Shown here piece after piece: positions 5,045 to 5,993 of a stretch of 5,993 nt of DNA. The notes below the pieces were generated by a model. It had not been told where the DNA came from. It was given only the letters and a program-made list of their open reading frames with translations, and searched no databases. Where the stretch lies: contig JAFGFV010000342.1 of the NCBI GenBank assembly GCA_016930895.1, positions 1 through 5,993 of the forward strand. Reading direction: 5' to 3'. A program made the position numbers and the translations under genes. Every line of letters begins with the position of its first letter. Position 1 is the stretch's first letter. This stretch comes from Spirochaetales bacterium. Lineage in GTDB: Bacteria; Spirochaetota; Spirochaetia; SZUA-6; DRHE01.

Positions 5045-5653
5045 ATGGCGAAGCTGGTTCGTTTTGGGGTCTCGATCGAGGAGGGTCTGCTCACGGCCTT
5101 CGATACCTTGATCGAGGCCAAGGGTTGGGCCAACCGTTCGGACGCCCTCAGGGGTCTCATTCGGGAGCTGCTCCTGGAGGTCCAGGTCGAGGAGGATCCG
5201 GAGGGGGAAGTAGTGGGAACCATCACCCTGGTCTACGACCACCACCACCGCGACCTGGCCAACCGTCTGGTGGATCTGCAGCACCGTCACCACCTGAACA
5301 TCGTCTCTACTCTGCACGTGCACATCGACGAAGCCAACTGCCTCGAGGTGCTGGTGGTGAAAGGGCCCAACCGGGAGGTGCGCCGAATCTCCGACGCCCT
5401 CATCGGCACCCGGGGGGTGGAGCACGGCAAGCTCATCATCCACCGGGGCACGGGGGGGCTCGGTGCACCCACGGCCGGGCGTGATCACCAGGGGGCGGGC
5501 AGCGGCCGCGGCGGGGAGGGTCCTCACGGGCATCCCCACGAGCACGATCATCCCCACGAGCACCCGGGCCGCCGCTCACAGGACCAGGCAGACCATCGCC
5601 CGCACCATGAGCGGGCCGGCGGGGATTCCTCGGTCGGCCCTGCCGGAGCCTGA
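5045..5653 (+). CDS. nikR: NikR-like nickel-responsive transcriptional regulator with histidine-rich C-terminal tail
   Basis: The protein has 202 residues against about 133-150 for well-known NikR proteins. Residues 1-45 are a ribbon-helix-helix DNA-binding domain (LVRFGVSIEEGLL, then NRSDALRGLIREL). Residues about 58-133 are the ACT-like metal-binding and tetramerisation domain. All four high-affinity nickel ligands of E. coli NikR (H76, H87, H89, C95) align with residues here: H80 in LQHRHH, H91 and H93 in LHVHI, and C99 in NCLEV. The family binds Ni(II) and represses nickel uptake or related genes. After the normal end (RGVEHGKLIIH, about residue 133) come about 69 extra residues. They are Gly-rich at first, then His at 161, 163, 165, 167, 169, 171 and 173, then H184, H187 and H188. 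Such tails in nickel chaperones bind or store metal; that role here is inference. The gene lies 68 bases after the GNAT gene and 80 before gpsA. No nickel transport or hydrogenase gene is in view, and I found no convincing NikR operator dyad. Confidence 0.92.
   Translation: MAKLVRFGVSIEEGLLTAFDTLIEAKGWANRSDALRGLIRELLLEVQVEEDPEGEVVGTITLVYDHHHRDLANRLVDLQHRHHLNIVSTLHVHIDEANCLEVLVVKGPNREVRRISDALIGTRGVEHGKLIIHRGTGGLGAPTAGRDHQGAGSGRGGEGPHGHPHEHDHPHEHPGRRSQDQADHRPHHERAGGDSSVGPAGA
5531..5563 (+). repeat. Exact 15-bp repeat (18-bp period) encoding HPHEH in the NikR tail
   Basis: CATCCCCACGAGCAC occurs at 5531-5545 and at 5549-5563. Each copy encodes HPHEH, so together with the preceding HGH they give the alternating-His run. 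The exact nucleotide identity suggests a recent duplication of a six-codon unit that lengthened the metal-binding tail. Confidence 0.85.
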
Positions 5654-5719
5654 CCGGGGGGGCAGGAAGGGGGGGCATCGCCTGGAACTGCGGGGCACGA
5701 GGTTGCCGTCTGCGGCACC

Positions 5720-5727
5720 GGGAGGAG
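5720..5727 (+). promoter_or_regulatory. Shine-Dalgarno GGGAGGAG of gpsA
   Basis: GGGAGGAG ends 6 bases before GTG 5734 and supports this codon as the start of gpsA, which the ATG-initiated frames in this stretch do not reveal. Confidence 0.8.
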
Positions 5728-5733
5728 AAACAA

Positions 5734-5993
5734 GTGCCAAAACGCTCCAGACGCAAGGTAGGGGTGCTCGGGGCTGGGGCCTGGGGCACCGCCCTGGCTA
5801 AGGTTCTGGCCGAAAGGGGGCATCGTGTCGGGCTCTGGGCACTGGAGCCGTCGGTGGCCCAGGAAATCAATCGGAACCGCGCGAACAGCCGCTACCTGAT
5901 GGGGGTGAGCCTTCCGTCCGGGCTTGAGGCCACCACGGACATTCGCGAGGCCGCGGCCCACAAGGAGTACCTCGTAGTGGCGGTGCCTACCCC
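5734..5993 (+). CDS. gpsA: Glycerol-3-phosphate dehydrogenase [NAD(P)+], N-terminal part (3' end outside window)
   Basis: GTG start; 86 residues are visible before the window ends. After a short basic leader (PKRSRRK) comes the Rossmann nucleotide-binding motif VGVLGAGAWGTALA, with Gly13, Gly15 and Gly18. This is the hallmark of GpsA, which reduces dihydroxyacetone phosphate to sn-glycerol 3-phosphate for phospholipid synthesis in the cytosol. Further typical stretches are GHRVGLWA, then NRNRANSRYLMGVSLP (the family's N..N..YLPG..LP, with M for the usual P), then an ATTDI-like strand and YLVVAVPT, where the second part of the coenzyme fold begins. The gene lies 80 bases downstream of the nikR-like gene, with its own strong Shine-Dalgarno. 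It is probably a normal housekeeping copy; the catalytic Lys and C-terminal domain lie beyond the window. Confidence 0.95.
   Translation, partial: MPKRSRRKVGVLGAGAWGTALAKVLAERGHRVGLWALEPSVAQEINRNRANSRYLMGVSLPSGLEATTDIREAAAHKEYLVVAVPT

Noticed and set aside
5701..5719. Small stem GGT-T-GCC / GGC-ACC before the gpsA ribosome site
   Set aside because: Six base pairs with a bulge are expected by chance in GC-rich DNA; no attenuator features or T-run.

Overview
This window is high-GC bacterial DNA. Genes are tightly packed, most starts have a strong Shine-Dalgarno sequence, and third codon positions are mostly G or C. The gene set is two-component and cyclic-di-GMP signalling, a CtBP-like 2-hydroxyacid dehydrogenase, a GNAT protein, a NikR-type nickel regulator and GpsA. 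It suggests a free-living high-GC bacterium, perhaps of a deltaproteobacterial, NC10-like or similar lineage. The sequence alone does not fix the taxon. I see no tRNA, rRNA, CRISPR array, insertion sequence or phage gene.

Left block (1-2663, all +): a three-gene signalling cassette. The 3' part of a histidine kinase gene is followed after 6 bases by a GGDEF-like/REC/HD-GYP protein, then after 20 bases by a single-domain response regulator. Two catalytic domains look decayed. The kinase ATP-binding domain has lost its key N-box Asn and the G1-box Asp. The GGDEF domain has lost its signature motif. Both receiver domains keep every residue needed for phosphorylation, and the HD-GYP domain keeps its HD and HH residues. 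The likely output is cyclic-di-GMP breakdown controlled by phosphorylation, with the decayed domains serving as sensor or docking parts.

Middle block (2664-3944): a convergent gap of 94 bases with a two-copy 19-bp repeat. Next is a minus-strand D-2-hydroxyacid dehydrogenase, then a 197-base divergent intergenic region. That region holds a good sigma-70-type promoter for the rightward genes, a weak candidate promoter for the dehydrogenase, and a perfect 16-bp dyad just upstream of the dehydrogenase ribosome-binding site.

Right block (3945-5993, all +): a two-domain GNAT acetyltransferase with repetitive linkers, a NikR-like nickel-responsive repressor with a long histidine-rich C-terminal tail, and the start of gpsA (glycerol-3-phosphate dehydrogenase), which runs off the window. 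Gaps of 68 and 80 bases separate them, so they may share a transcript, but no functional link is obvious.

The most interesting items are the NikR tail (seven alternate histidines in 13 residues) and the signalling cassette with two probably dead enzymatic domains.
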